NCBI RefSeq assembly: GCF_015240065.1
Contig: NZ_CP060506.1
Span: 620,001 to 684,000, forward strand
Source: Nanchangia anserum
GTDB taxonomy: Bacteria > Actinomycetota > Actinomycetes > Actinomycetales > Actinomycetaceae
Direction: 5' to 3'
Length of the DNA stretch: 64,000 nt
The first letter of the stretch is position 1. Every line of letters starts with the position of its first letter. The translations under genes were made by a program, and so were the position numbers. This document shows positions 29,601-38,800 of the stretch, piece by piece. The notes beneath the pieces are model-generated. The model had not been told where the DNA came from and did not search any database. It worked only from the letters and a program-made list of their open reading frames with translations.

Positions 29601-31826
29601 CTAGTCGCGTAATCCGGCGGGGAGTCGGCCCGCGGTGACGATGTGTAGCCGCGTCGTCGGGCGGGTCATCGCGACGTAGAGGTCACCCGGGGAGGCCTCA
29701 CCGATGGCCGCGGGATCGACGAGGACCACCGTGTCGAACTCGAGGCCCTTGCTGGCCCGGGCATCGCAGAGGCCGATGCGACCGGCGAGGGCGTCGGTGG
29801 CCCACCCCGTCGCGGCAGCGATGTCGGCCACGACGTCAGTAGCGGCGATGACGGCCAGCGTCCCGGCGCCGCTACCGAGGCGAGCGTCGAGTCTGGCGAT
29901 TTCGTCCTCGACGATGGTACGCAGGTGAGCGGCATCGACGTCGGGAACGGTCGTGATGGTCAGTGCGTCGGCAACGTCGCGCACGGCGCGCGGGGCGTGC
30001 GGGGAGGGGTGGCCCGCAGCGCGGGCGACGCGTTCGGCGGCGTCCATGATGGTCGCCGGGGTTCGGTAGCACACGCTTAAGACGGCTTCGCCCCTCAGTG
30101 CGCGCGCCGCGGGACCGAGCAGGTCCGCCCATCTGTCGGCGCGGGTGGGGGCGTGGCGCTGAGCGAGGTCACCGACGACGGTGAGCGAGCGCGATGGACA
30201 CCGACGCAGCAGGGCCTCCCACGCGAGCGGGCTCAGCTCCTGCGCCTCGTCGACGACGATGTGCCCGTAGGTCCACGTGCGATCCGCGGCGGCCCGCTCC
30301 GCCAGGGCATTTCCTCGCAGCGGAGCGCTGGCCCGATCGACGAGATCGGCGGCGCGGGTCAGCCCGTCCTCGAACCCCGCGTTGGCGAGGGTGTCGCGCG
30401 CCTGGGTGAGGGCGCGCTCGTTCTGGCGCCGCTCAAGTTCCGCCCGTCGTAAGGCACGGGGATCCTCGAATTCCCCCAAGGTTTCGCTGAGCTGATCGAT
30501 GAGGACGATGTCGGCTTCGGTCAGCGGAGCGGAATACTCCCGAGCGATGGCGGCACGCTCATCGGCGCTGAGCAGGTCGCCGGCAACCTCTTCGAGCAGC
30601 GCGGGGCGGGCGAAGAGGCGGCGTAGGAAGTTCTCGGGGGTGTAGGGCATCCAGCAGAGATTGACCTCGCGGCGCACATCGCGATGAGTTCGCAGCTCCT
30701 CGCGCACCCAGCCGCGATCGGCATCGCCGAGATCCTGGCCCTGAGCGCGCGCGGCGCTGATATAGGACGTCGTCAATGCGGTGAGGATGTCGGCGACGAA
30801 GGCCGCACGAGCGCCGTTGTGGGTCGGATGATCGCGTCGGGCCCTCTCGATCGCCGTGGCGATGCGCGAGGGCTGCAGCGTCAGCTTCAGGCCGTCGATC
30901 TCGAAGTGCAGCGACGCCTTGGGGACACGCTCGAGTGAACGCGTGGCCGCGGCGAGGATGTCGACCCACCGCATCGACCCCTTGATGGCGGCGAGGGTGG
31001 GGGACTCCGTCGCCGTTGCGCGAAGTCCGGGGACGAGATCGCCTAGCGTCGTCGAGACGACCCCGGTTTCCCCCAGCGTCGGCAGCACCTGCTCGATGTA
31101 GCGCAAAAACGTCGCCGAGGGGCCGACGATGAGAACGCCCGAGCGGTTCAATCGCTCGGCTTCGGCGTAAAGGAGGTAGGCGGCCCGGTGTAGCGCCACG
31201 GCGGTCTTCCCCGTGCCCGGACCTCCCTGGACAACGAGGAGACCGCGAGTGTCGGCGCGGATGATTTCGTCCTGCTCGGCCTGGATCGTCGACACGATGT
31301 CGCCCATGCGTCCCGATCGCCCCTGAGATAGCGCGGCCATGAGCGCCCCCTCGCCCTGCAGGGTCAACCCCGACGTCGAGGCTGCCTCGACGTCGAACAC
31401 CTCGTCTTCGATGCCCGTGACGCGCCGCAGCCGCGTGAGGAGGTGGCGGCGACGAACCAGTCCGGCGGGCTTTAGCGCGGTCGCTTGGTAGAAGGGGCGG
31501 GCGGCCGGGGCACGCCAGTCGATGAGGAGGGGTTCATGGTCAGCCCCGCTCAGTCCGACGCGGCCGATGTAGCGGGTGTCGGCATCGGCGGTGTCGAGGC
31601 GGCCAAAAACGAGGCGATCCTCGACGTTGTCGAGACGGTGAGCCTGGTCACCGTAGTGGGCGGCCTGGGCATCGCGCTCGGAGCGGTTCTGCGGCGAGCC
31701 GCCCGGTTGGGTGGCCGCGACGGCGCGCTGGCGAGCGCGATAGTGATCGCGGGTGGCGTCGAGGACGGCATAGATGTCGTCGACAACTCGCTGCTCGTGT
31801 GCGAGCTCTTCCTCGCGAGTGCCCAT
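29601..31826 (-). CDS. helD: HelD-like superfamily 1 ATPase/helicase
   Basis: UvrD/Rep-related ATPase; actinobacterial and Bacillus HelD proteins bind RNA polymerase and recycle stalled complexes. The 741-residue protein has an N-terminal coiled coil (residues 1-60), Walker A VQGGPGTGKTA, Walker B HIVVDEAQELSP, motif SVCYRTPATIM, and C-terminal motifs ending DLYVAMTRPTTRLHIV. ATG 31826 (MGTREEELAHEQ) is the preferred start; the open frame has another ATG 8 codons upstream. It lies 55 bases upstream of serA on the same strand. Assignment to HelD rather than UvrD rests on the N-terminal coil and overall layout. Confidence 0.87.
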   Translation of the reverse strand: MGTREEELAHEQRVVDDIYAVLDATRDHYRARQRAVAATQPGGSPQNRSERDAQAAHYGDQAHRLDNVEDRLVFGRLDTADADTRYIGRVGLSGADHEPLLIDWRAPAARPFYQATALKPAGLVRRRHLLTRLRRVTGIEDEVFDVEAASTSGLTLQGEGALMAALSQGRSGRMGDIVSTIQAEQDEIIRADTRGLLVVQGGPGTGKTAVALHRAAYLLYAEAERLNRSGVLIVGPSATFLRYIEQVLPTLGETGVVSTTLGDLVPGLRATATESPTLAAIKGSMRWVDILAAATRSLERVPKASLHFEIDGLKLTLQPSRIATAIERARRDHPTHNGARAAFVADILTALTTSYISAARAQGQDLGDADRGWVREELRTHRDVRREVNLCWMPYTPENFLRRLFARPALLEEVAGDLLSADERAAIAREYSAPLTEADIVLIDQLSETLGEFEDPRALRRAELERRQNERALTQARDTLANAGFEDGLTRAADLVDRASAPLRGNALAERAAADRTWTYGHIVVDEAQELSPLAWEALLRRCPSRSLTVVGDLAQRHAPTRADRWADLLGPAARALRGEAVLSVCYRTPATIMDAAERVARAAGHPSPHAPRAVRDVADALTITTVPDVDAAHLRTIVEDEIARLDARLGSGAGTLAVIAATDVVADIAAATGWATDALAGRIGLCDARASKGLEFDTVVLVDPAAIGEASPGDLYVAMTRPTTRLHIVTAGRLPAGLRD

Positions 31827-31962
31827 GTCGTCCCCCTTCTCGCGGCGCAAATCCGGGCATCTATTATTCGCGTTTTTTCGCTAGGAGGGTAGCCGGGTGG
31901 GTCCGCGGTACCTGCGTGAGGGGCGCGGGATAGGGTGGGAGCGAGAGAAAGGAGAGGCGATC

Positions 31963-33015
31963 ATGGACCAGCCGACGTCTGCCCTGTACGAGCTTGGCCC
32001 GGGCGGCCAGGCCCGCGCGCCGTTTCTTCTCCACTATCTTCACGGTGCCCTCGATTCCGGTGACGCCGGGCGGTTGGCCGTGCGTCAGATCCTCAGTTCG
32101 ATGCCGTGCCGACGCGTCGCGACGTTCTCGCCGGATGCCCTCATCGACTACCGGGCGCGCCGTCCGATCATCGAGATGACGAACTGGGTGATCTCTCAAA
32201 CGCAGGATCCCTATATTGCCCTCGATGTCGTCGAGGACTATATGGGCCGAACGATGTTTGTGCTCCACGGCTCCGAGCCGGATGTCCGCTGGCAGGAATT
32301 TGCCGCCACCCTCGCCGACGTCCTGCGCTCACACGGGGTGACGATGACGGCGTCGCTCATGGGATTCGCCGCCACGTTGCCGCACACGCGCGCGACGTTC
32401 GTTCACCGCACGGGATCTTCTCCCGAACTCATTCCCGATCAACCCGCCCAGACCGGGCAGGTGACGATGCGGGCATCGATGGACCTCTACCTGCAGTCCT
32501 ACTTGGGGCGCGTCGGCTTCGACTCGGTGGGGTTGGTCGTCGGGGTGCCCTATTACCTGTCCGAGATGGAATATCCCTCGGCCGCGGTGGCGTTGCTGGA
32601 AAAGGTCTCGGACATGACCGAGCTGTCGCTGCCGCTGGGCGATCTCGAGGCCTACGCGGCCTCGATGCGCACGCGTGTGGACGCCGCGATGGACGAGACC
32701 TCCGAGATCGCAGCCATCGTCTCTCAGCTCGAGCGCGACTATGACAACGAAATCTGGCACCCGAGTGGCGACGTCGAACAGGGAATGCCGCTGCCGACGG
32801 GTGAGGCACTGGCCCAGTCGCTCGAGGACTTTCTCGAGCACAACGACCGCCAGCGGGCGCGTCGCTTTGAAGCGGACGCTCCCGCACGACGCAGCCTGCG
32901 CGAGCGGTTGCGCAAACGCGGACGCCACGCGGCGGCAAAGGACCCTTCGACGACCGAGCATGATCCGTCAGCCCCGGGTCCGCAGGGGCGTCACCGCCGC
33001 GTCAGCGAGGATTAG
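31963..33015 (+). CDS. PAC2-family protein
   Basis: A 350-residue protein of the PAC2 (proteasome assembly chaperone-like) family common in actinobacteria; its biochemical role is not established. The PAC2 fold covers about residues 15-280, with the typical ATFSPDALIDYRARRP and VVGVPYYLSEMEYPSAA stretches. The C-terminal 70 residues are charged and probably disordered. ATG 31963 has AAAGGAGAGG just upstream. It starts 2 bases before the dinB gene begins, so the two are co-transcribed. Confidence 0.85.
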   Translation: MDQPTSALYELGPGGQARAPFLLHYLHGALDSGDAGRLAVRQILSSMPCRRVATFSPDALIDYRARRPIIEMTNWVISQTQDPYIALDVVEDYMGRTMFVLHGSEPDVRWQEFAATLADVLRSHGVTMTASLMGFAATLPHTRATFVHRTGSSPELIPDQPAQTGQVTMRASMDLYLQSYLGRVGFDSVGLVVGVPYYLSEMEYPSAAVALLEKVSDMTELSLPLGDLEAYAASMRTRVDAAMDETSEIAAIVSQLERDYDNEIWHPSGDVEQGMPLPTGEALAQSLEDFLEHNDRQRARRFEADAPARRSLRERLRKRGRHAAAKDPSTTEHDPSAPGPQGRHRRVSED

Positions 33016-33017
33016 CG

Positions 33018-34247
33018 ATGTCAACGGCGCCGCGCTTGGGCGCAGCCCGGCGCGACTGGGGAACTGACGACTCGGCAACGCCGATCCTCCACGTCGACAT
33101 GGACGCGTTCTTCGTCGAGGTCGAACTGCTGGATCGGCCCGAGCTGCGCGGGCGTGCTGTCATTGTCGGCGGCTCGTCTGCGCGCGGCGTCGTCTCCTCT
33201 GCCTCCTATCAGGCTCGAGCCGCGGGAGTCCACGCTGGCCAGCCGATTTCGCAGGCGCGTCGGCTGTGCCCCCAGGCCGTGGTGCTCGCGACCTCTCACG
33301 GCCGCTACGCGGCCTATTCACGTCGTGTCATGGATATTCTTGCCTCCTTCACCCCCGCAGTCGAGAAGGTGAGCGTCGACGAGGCGTTCCTCGACGTGTC
33401 GGGAGCGCGCCGGCTGTGGGGGAGCCCGGTCGAGATCGCCGCGGCGATTCGCCGCCGAATTCGCACCGAGGTCGGTTTGCCCGCCTCGGTGGGGATTGCG
33501 GCGACCAAGCTCGTCGCGAAGGTCGCCTCTTCCCACGCCAAGCCCGACGGAGTGCTGCTCATTCCCCAGGCCGCGTCGACCGACTTCCTTCACATGCTGC
33601 CCGTCGGCGCCCTGTGGGGTGTCGGCCCCGCGGCGCGTGCGCGCCTGGAGAGGCGCGGCATCCACACGATCCGAGATCTCGCGCACGAGCCGGTGGAGTC
33701 CCTGGTCTCGGTGCTCGGCGAGACGAGTGCGCACCGACTCCACGAGCTCGCCTGGGCGCGCGACCCGCGTCCGGTCGCGCAGCGCGAGCGCGAGAAGTCG
33801 ATGGGAACGGAAACGACATTCGCCGACGATGTTGCCGACATCGAGGTTCTGCGCGCGTGCCTGCTCGACCAGGCTCACGCGACGGCGGCGCGGCTGCGAG
33901 CCGGACGCATGAAGGCGATGACGATTGCCGTGAAGATTCGCTTTGCCGACTTTACGACGCTGACGCGTTCGCACACCCTCACCCACCCGATCGATACCGG
34001 CCGTGAGATCGCCCGGATTGCCCACGATCTCATCGGACGCATTGCCATTCCCCGCGCCGGGGTGCGCCTCATCGGTGTACGTGCCGAGAACTTGCAACCG
34101 GTCGACGCCGGGTGGCAGCTGGCTATCTTGGATGACGAGCGTACCCACGCGGTGGAGGAGGCGATGGACGCGGTCTCGGCGCGTTTCGGAGCGCGCACGC
34201 TCACGCCTGCGCGGCTGCTGCGGGCGCGTGGGCGCGAGTCGGAATGA
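33018..34247 (+). CDS. dinB: DNA polymerase IV (Y family)
   Basis: Error-prone lesion-bypass polymerase. The 409-residue protein has the catalytic HVDMDAFFVEVE motif at about 26-37, SVDEAFLDVSGARRLWG, the helix-hairpin-helix LWGVGPAARARLERRGI and the little-finger domain. The C-terminus lacks an obvious beta-clamp peptide beyond residues 390. It follows the PAC2 gene by 2 bases. I see no SOS box directly upstream, so LexA control, if any, would act at the start of the PAC2 transcript. Confidence 0.94.
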   Translation: MSTAPRLGAARRDWGTDDSATPILHVDMDAFFVEVELLDRPELRGRAVIVGGSSARGVVSSASYQARAAGVHAGQPISQARRLCPQAVVLATSHGRYAAYSRRVMDILASFTPAVEKVSVDEAFLDVSGARRLWGSPVEIAAAIRRRIRTEVGLPASVGIAATKLVAKVASSHAKPDGVLLIPQAASTDFLHMLPVGALWGVGPAARARLERRGIHTIRDLAHEPVESLVSVLGETSAHRLHELAWARDPRPVAQREREKSMGTETTFADDVADIEVLRACLLDQAHATAARLRAGRMKAMTIAVKIRFADFTTLTRSHTLTHPIDTGREIARIAHDLIGRIAIPRAGVRLIGVRAENLQPVDAGWQLAILDDERTHAVEEAMDAVSARFGARTLTPARLLRARGRESE

Positions 34248-34264
34248 GGCCAGTCGAGTACGGG

Positions 34265-34270
34265 TAGACT
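34265..34270 (+). promoter_or_regulatory. Putative -10 box of the DUF3040 gene
   Basis: TAGACT 28 bases before GTG 34299, with GAGAGGAGG between as ribosome binding site, so this mRNA would have a short leader. Inferred from pattern. Confidence 0.45.
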
Positions 34271-34298
34271 AGACAGCGGTTGAGAGAGGAGGCCCACG

Positions 34299-34640
34299 GT
34301 GGCGCTTTCCGAGTACGAACGTCAGGTCCTCGAGCAGATGGAGGCCCAATTTCGGCCGACGCCCGTGCGCGGGGCACGCGTGAGTCCGCGCGTGTGGGCG
34401 GCCATGGTCGTCTTTCTCCTCGTCGGCCTCGTTCTCCTCGTCGTCGGAGTCTCGCTGCCGCACCAGCTGGCGAGCATCGCCGTCGCCGTCGTGGGCTTCG
34501 CTCTGATGGTGGCCGGGCTGTCGCTGCCGTTCTCACGGCTGGTAGCCACGCGGTCCTCGTCAGCCAAAGCCAAGCGCACGCGTTCGTCGTCATTTATGGA
34601 TCGTCAACGCGATCAGTGGGAGCGGCGCAGCCGCCGCTAA
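34299..34640 (+). CDS. DUF3040 membrane protein
   Basis: A 113-residue actinobacterial protein of unknown function. It begins with the family signature MALSEYERQVLEQMEAQF, has two membrane helices (about 33-52 and 57-78) and a basic tail. Its place just upstream of mraZ is conserved in actinobacteria, including mycobacteria. GTG 34299 has GAGGAGG upstream. A strong terminator follows, so it is not read through into the dcw cluster. Confidence 0.85.
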   Translation: MALSEYERQVLEQMEAQFRPTPVRGARVSPRVWAAMVVFLLVGLVLLVVGVSLPHQLASIAVAVVGFALMVAGLSLPFSRLVATRSSSAKAKRTRSSSFMDRQRDQWERRSRR

Positions 34641-34655
34641 CCCCTCCACTTCGCT

Positions 34656-34693
34656 CCACCATCCGGCTTCTGCGGGCCGGATGGTGGTTTTTT
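34656..34693 (+). terminator. Rho-independent terminator after the DUF3040 gene
   Basis: A perfect 12-bp stem (left arm 34656-34667, right arm 34676-34687), an 8-base loop and a run of six T at 34688-34693. It is the clearest intrinsic terminator in the window and separates dinB/DUF3040 from the dcw cluster. Confidence 0.93.
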
Positions 34694-34804
34694 ATCGTTG
34701 GCTCTCTCGATTGACGGCGCGACGCCTCCACCGTCCTCCCTGCGTTTTGCCGCGCCATCGCCGGCAATTATTGGCGTTATGTGAGAAAAGAGGCCGTCGC
34801 ACCT

Positions 34805-34834
34805 GTGGAGGTGGAGGAAAGTGGGGTAAAGTGG
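34805..34834 (+). promoter_or_regulatory. MraZ operator: GTGG direct repeats
   Basis: Four GTGG units start at 34805, 34811, 34821 and 34831; the last three are spaced exactly 10 bases and two share GTGGNGNAAA. MraZ of other bacteria binds such G-rich repeats spaced about 10 bases upstream of its own gene, so this is a likely autoregulatory site of the dcw promoter. Confidence 0.7.
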
Positions 34835-34877
34835 CGCGTATCGGATCGGCTGGGAGTGAGGAAGGAGGGGTGGTCGG

Positions 34878-35309
34878 ATGTTTCTCGGCACCTACGAGCC
34901 GCGTCTCGACGCCAAAGGCCGCCTTATTCTTCCGGCGAAGTTTCGTGATCAGCTGGCCGACGGTCTCGTCATGACGCGCGGGCAGGAGCGATGTCTCTAC
35001 GTGTTCCCCGCCGCGGAGTTCGAGCAGATGTACAACGAGTTGCGGCGTGCGCCACTGTCGTCGAAAGCCTCGCGCGACTACATCCGCGTCATGCTCTCGG
35101 GCGCATCCAACGACACCCCCGACAAGCAGGGGCGCATCGTTATTCCCCAGAACCTGCGTGCCTACGCCGGTCTCGATCGCGAGTTGGCGGTCATCGGTGC
35201 CGGCGCGCGCGTCGAAATCTGGAACGCGACGGCGTGGAGCGACTACCTGAGCGCCCAGGAGGAAATCTTCTCCGAGACCGGAGACGAGGTGGTTCCCGGA
35301 CTGTTCTAG
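34878..35309 (+). CDS. mraZ: Transcriptional regulator MraZ
   Basis: AbrB-like DNA-binding protein that heads and regulates the dcw cluster. The 143-residue protein has two copies of the family half-repeat: [16 protein letters not shown] near residue 11 and [18 protein letters not shown] near residue 82. ATG 34878 follows AAGGAGG; the GTGG repeats lie 44-73 bases upstream. rsmH follows after 130 bases in which I see no gene. Confidence 0.97.
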   Translation: MFLGTYEPRLDAKGRLILPAKFRDQLADGLVMTRGQERCLYVFPAAEFEQMYNELRRAPLSSKASRDYIRVMLSGASNDTPDKQGRIVIPQNLRAYAGLDRELAVIGAGARVEIWNATAWSDYLSAQEEIFSETGDEVVPGLF

Positions 35310-35439
35310 ATCGCGACGTTCGGACTCGTTCACGCTCTGGAGTCACTTCCCCGATCCCAGATCGAGAGCGGGTCCCGATGTCACGATCCGTTACCCGCCC
35401 CGCCGTATCTCAGCGCTGATTGTCTTCAAGGAGGTGCAC

Positions 35440-36402
35440 ATGAACTCAACCATTGCCGCGCGTCACATCCCCGTGATGGCGCGCGAGTGCGTTGAGCTCA
35501 TGCGCCCGTGCCTGGAGCATCCCGGTGCAGTGTACGTCGATGCGACGACGGGCTTGGGTGGGCACCTCAGTCTCGTGCTCGAGGCATATCCTCACGTGCG
35601 CGCGGTTGCCATCGACCGTGATCCGCGGGCGCTTGAGCTGGCGCGAGAACGTGTGGCAGATGATGCCCGGCGCTGCCACTTTGTGTGTACAACCTACGAC
35701 CGGATAGAGGACTGCCTCGCCGAGGCCGGCTACGAGCGCGCCGACGCCATCCTCATGGACCTGGGAGTCTCGTCGATGCAACTCGATGAGCGCGAGCGTG
35801 GGTTCTCCTACGCGCGCGATGCCGCGCTAGACATGCGGATGGATCCCACTCGCGGCGACACCGCAGCCGATCTGCTGGCCCGTGCCGATGCGGGCGAACT
35901 GGCACGGATTCTCGCAACGTATGGGGAAGAGCGCCATGCCGGGCGGATCGCTCGCGCCATCGTCGCGGCGCGCGGCGAGGCGCCGGTGACAACCTCGGCG
36001 CGCCTCGTCGAGATCATTCGTGCGGCGTTGCCGCAAGCGGCGATGCGGCGCGGGGGGAATCCGGCGAAACGGACGTTTCAGGCGTTGCGTATCGCCGTCA
36101 ACGACGAACTCGACATCCTCGAGCGCGCGCTTCCCGCCGCCATCGGGTCGCTGCGGGAGGGCGGGCGCCTCGTCGTCGAGTCCTACCACTCGCTCGAGGA
36201 CCGCCTCGTGAAGACGGCCTTTCGGCAGGCAACGACCACGGATCTGCCGGCCGACCTGCCGCTGCGCGAGAGCGAACGCGGCGTGGAATACCGCCTCGTT
36301 CATCGCGGCGCGCGCAAAGCAAGCGCGGCTGAGGTCGAGGAAAACTCGCGTTCGGCGCCCGTGCGCCTGCGCTGCCTAGAGAAGACGGATACCCACCGAT
36401 GA
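35440..36402 (+). CDS. rsmH: 16S rRNA (cytosine(1402)-N(4))-methyltransferase RsmH
   Basis: Methylates C1402 in the ribosomal decoding centre. The 320-residue protein has the AdoMet motif YVDATTGLGGH, the DLGVSSMQLD motif and the conserved SYHSLEDRLVK near the C-terminus. ATG 35440 is chosen over GTG 35434 because AAGGAGG at 35428-35434 overlaps that GTG. The end overlaps ftsL by 4 bases (ATGA). Confidence 0.97.
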   Translation: MNSTIAARHIPVMARECVELMRPCLEHPGAVYVDATTGLGGHLSLVLEAYPHVRAVAIDRDPRALELARERVADDARRCHFVCTTYDRIEDCLAEAGYERADAILMDLGVSSMQLDERERGFSYARDAALDMRMDPTRGDTAADLLARADAGELARILATYGEERHAGRIARAIVAARGEAPVTTSARLVEIIRAALPQAAMRRGGNPAKRTFQALRIAVNDELDILERALPAAIGSLREGGRLVVESYHSLEDRLVKTAFRQATTTDLPADLPLRESERGVEYRLVHRGARKASAAEVEENSRSAPVRLRCLEKTDTHR

Positions 36403-36881
36403 GAGGACACGCCATGCCAGCGTCGGCACGATCAGCCAGGCCTGCTCCCGCCCGGCGGCGCACGCCACCCGCACGCGTCGTCACCGCCGCGCCGCAGCCG
36501 CGACCGCGCCAGGCGCTCGCGACCATCATCGGTCTCGTCATCGGTGCCATCGTCCTCATCGTCGCCGCCATCGTCATCAACACCCAGGCGGCGGTGTTGT
36601 CGTATTCGACCCACGCGGATCAAGTCGCGCTGGCGCGGCTGCAACAGGACAACGATGAATTGCGCTCACGCATCGACGAGGCGTCGTCTCCGGCGCGGTT
36701 GCGCGAGGTTGCCGAAAAAGAGGGCATGGTCCCCGCGGGTTCAACGGGCTACCTCACCCTGGCCACCCACCAGATCAGTGGGGGAGAAGAAGCGAGCGAG
36801 CCCCCGCGCAAAACCGAGGACTCGAAGGCGGATGACACGGCTGGTACCCAGGCCCCTGAGACAGCCCAGGCTGGGCAGTGA
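36399..36881 (+). CDS. ftsL: FtsL-like septum protein
   Basis: Small bitopic division protein of the FtsL/DivIC type, part of the complex that activates FtsW-FtsI. The 160-residue protein has a basic cytoplasmic N-terminus, one membrane helix (about 43-62), a leucine/heptad coiled-coil segment (LARLQQDNDELRSRIDEA) and an acidic disordered tail. Identification rests on this layout and its place between rsmH and ftsI. Start ATG 36399 overlaps rsmH; ATG 36414 is an alternative. Confidence 0.85.
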   Translation: MRGHAMPASARSARPAPARRRTPPARVVTAAPQPRPRQALATIIGLVIGAIVLIVAAIVINTQAAVLSYSTHADQVALARLQQDNDELRSRIDEASSPARLREVAEKEGMVPAGSTGYLTLATHQISGGEEASEPPRKTEDSKADDTAGTQAPETAQAGQ

Positions 36882-38734
36882 TGACGCGAGTGCGCCGGCG
36901 TAACAGTCGCGCCCGGGTGTTGTTCGGGCTGTTCCTGTGCGCGTTCGGGCTGTGCACGCTGCGGCTCGGGTGGCTGCAGATCGTCACCGCACCCGAACTC
37001 GCTCAGGCAGCAGAAGCCTCTCGCGTGACGACGGTGACCATTCCGGCCAAGCGCGGCGACATCGTCGATTCGAGTGGCACCGTGCTGGCGACGTCGGTGC
37101 CGACCTATGACATCTACGCAGCCCGGCAATACCTGTGGAACTGGGCGCACGTCGTGTACGTCGATGCCGACGGCAACGAGGTGCCACGCGAGAAGGCACT
37201 GGTTAACGGGCAGAAGCGAGCCGGAATTAGCACGCGTGTTCGCGGCTACGGTGCGCTCGAAGCCGCTCGGCTACTCGCGCCAAAGCTCAAGAAGAATGCT
37301 GCTGAACTCGGCGGTGAGCTGTCGGGGACGGAAGGCTCGCGCATCATTGCGACGAACGTGCCGGTCTCGACGTGGCGCGAGATCCGGGAGATGGGGATCC
37401 CCGGCATCGACGGGGTGACGTCGTATCGGCGTGAGTATCCCAACGGGGCGACGGCGTCGACGATTCTCGGGTTCACGGCGCTGGCCGGCGATGGGGCACC
37501 GGGGAGCGAACTCGAGGGCAAGGCCGGTGTCGAGGCTACGCAGAACAAGCTGCTCGTCGGCAAGAACGGGCAGCGCCGAGTGGAGATCTCGCCGTCGGGT
37601 CAGACGATCCCGGGGGGCTATTCGCAAGAGCAGGCCGCCGTCGACGGCAACACGGTGACACTGACGATCAACGCCGACCTACAGGCGCTTTCTCAAGACG
37701 CTATCGATCAGGCCGTCGATCACATCATGCCGAATGGGGACGGCCATCGCCCTCGACGTGAAGACCGGCGCCGTGTTGGCGTTGGCCGACTCGGGACAGA
37801 TGTCGCCCGACGAGGTCAAGGAAGGCAAGGCGAAAACCACGGGGTCACGCGCCGTGCAATACACGTACGAGCCCGGCTCGACCGGCAAACTCGTGACCTT
37901 CGCCGCCGGTCTCGAGCACGAGGCGTTCACTCCGCTGACTCGGGTTTCCACGCCGTACGAGATCACCATGCGCGACAACCAGACCTTCCGCGACGCGCAC
38001 GATCACCCGACGTTGCAGCTCACTGCGGCGGGAGTATTGGCCGAATCCTCCAACACGGGCACGGTTCAACTAGGTGACCGGTGAGCGATCAGCAGCGGTG
38101 GGACATGATGCGCGCGCTGGGGCTGGGGCAACCTACGGGGATCGAGATGCCCGGCGAGACCTCGGGCATCATCGGCCCGCCCGACAAGTGGGATCGACGC
38201 CAGCGCTACACGACGATGTTCGGTCAGGGAATGGCGACATCGCCGCTACAGGTGGCCTCGATGGTCGCGACGATCGCGAACGGCGGTGTCAAAGAGCCGG
38301 TTCACATCGTCGATAGCTACCGCACACCGGCGGGGGCCGTGACAAAGGTCGAGCACGACGCACCCAAGCAGGTTCTGGACGCGGATGCGGCATCGACTCT
38401 GTTGAAGATGATGGAGGCCGTCACCACCGACGAGGGGACGGCGCGGGCGGCGGCAGTGCCCGGCTACCACACCGCCGGTAAGACGGGTACGACTGAGATT
38501 TTGGGTTCGGTTGGCCAAGAACACGGAGTCGTCTCCTCGTTCGTCGGCTCGCTGCCCGCCGAGGACCCCCGCGTCGTCATCGCCGTGGTCGTCTATCGGC
38601 CCCAGGGCGAAGTGGTCTGGGGCGGAACGGTGGCCGGGCCGGTGTTTGCGAAGATCGGCGCTCAGGCGATGGCACTGCTCGAGGTACCGCCCTCGACGAA
38701 CGCGCAGACCCTCTATCCGCAGCGGGTCGAGTAA
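36878..38734 (+). CDS. ftsI: Peptidoglycan transpeptidase FtsI (PBP3), frameshifted twice in this sequence
   Basis: Class B penicillin-binding protein that cross-links septal peptidoglycan. One membrane helix near the N-terminus, a pedestal domain starting PAKRGDIVDSSG, then the transpeptidase with SXXK in EPGSTGKLV, SXN in AESSNTG and KTG in TAGKTGTTE, all in order. The frame shifts near 37736-37739 (one G too many in GGGG) and near 38081 (one G lost); the two cancel, giving 618 residues. Because this gene is essential, sequence error is the likely cause. GTG 36878 overlaps ftsL; ATG 36881 is the alternative. murE, usually next, is absent. Confidence 0.92.
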
Positions 38735-38761
38735 ACATTTAGCCGCCGTGGTGAAGCGGCC

Positions 38762-38767
38762 TAGACT
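38762..38767 (+). promoter_or_regulatory. Putative internal promoter -10 box before murF
   Basis: TAGACT in the 66-base gap between ftsI and murF, with AAGGGG at 38791 before ATG 38801. It would restart transcription inside the dcw cluster just where murE is missing. Inferred from pattern. Confidence 0.45.
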
Positions 38768-38800
38768 GACAGGCGAGAAGAAGGCAACTAAAGGGGCAAT

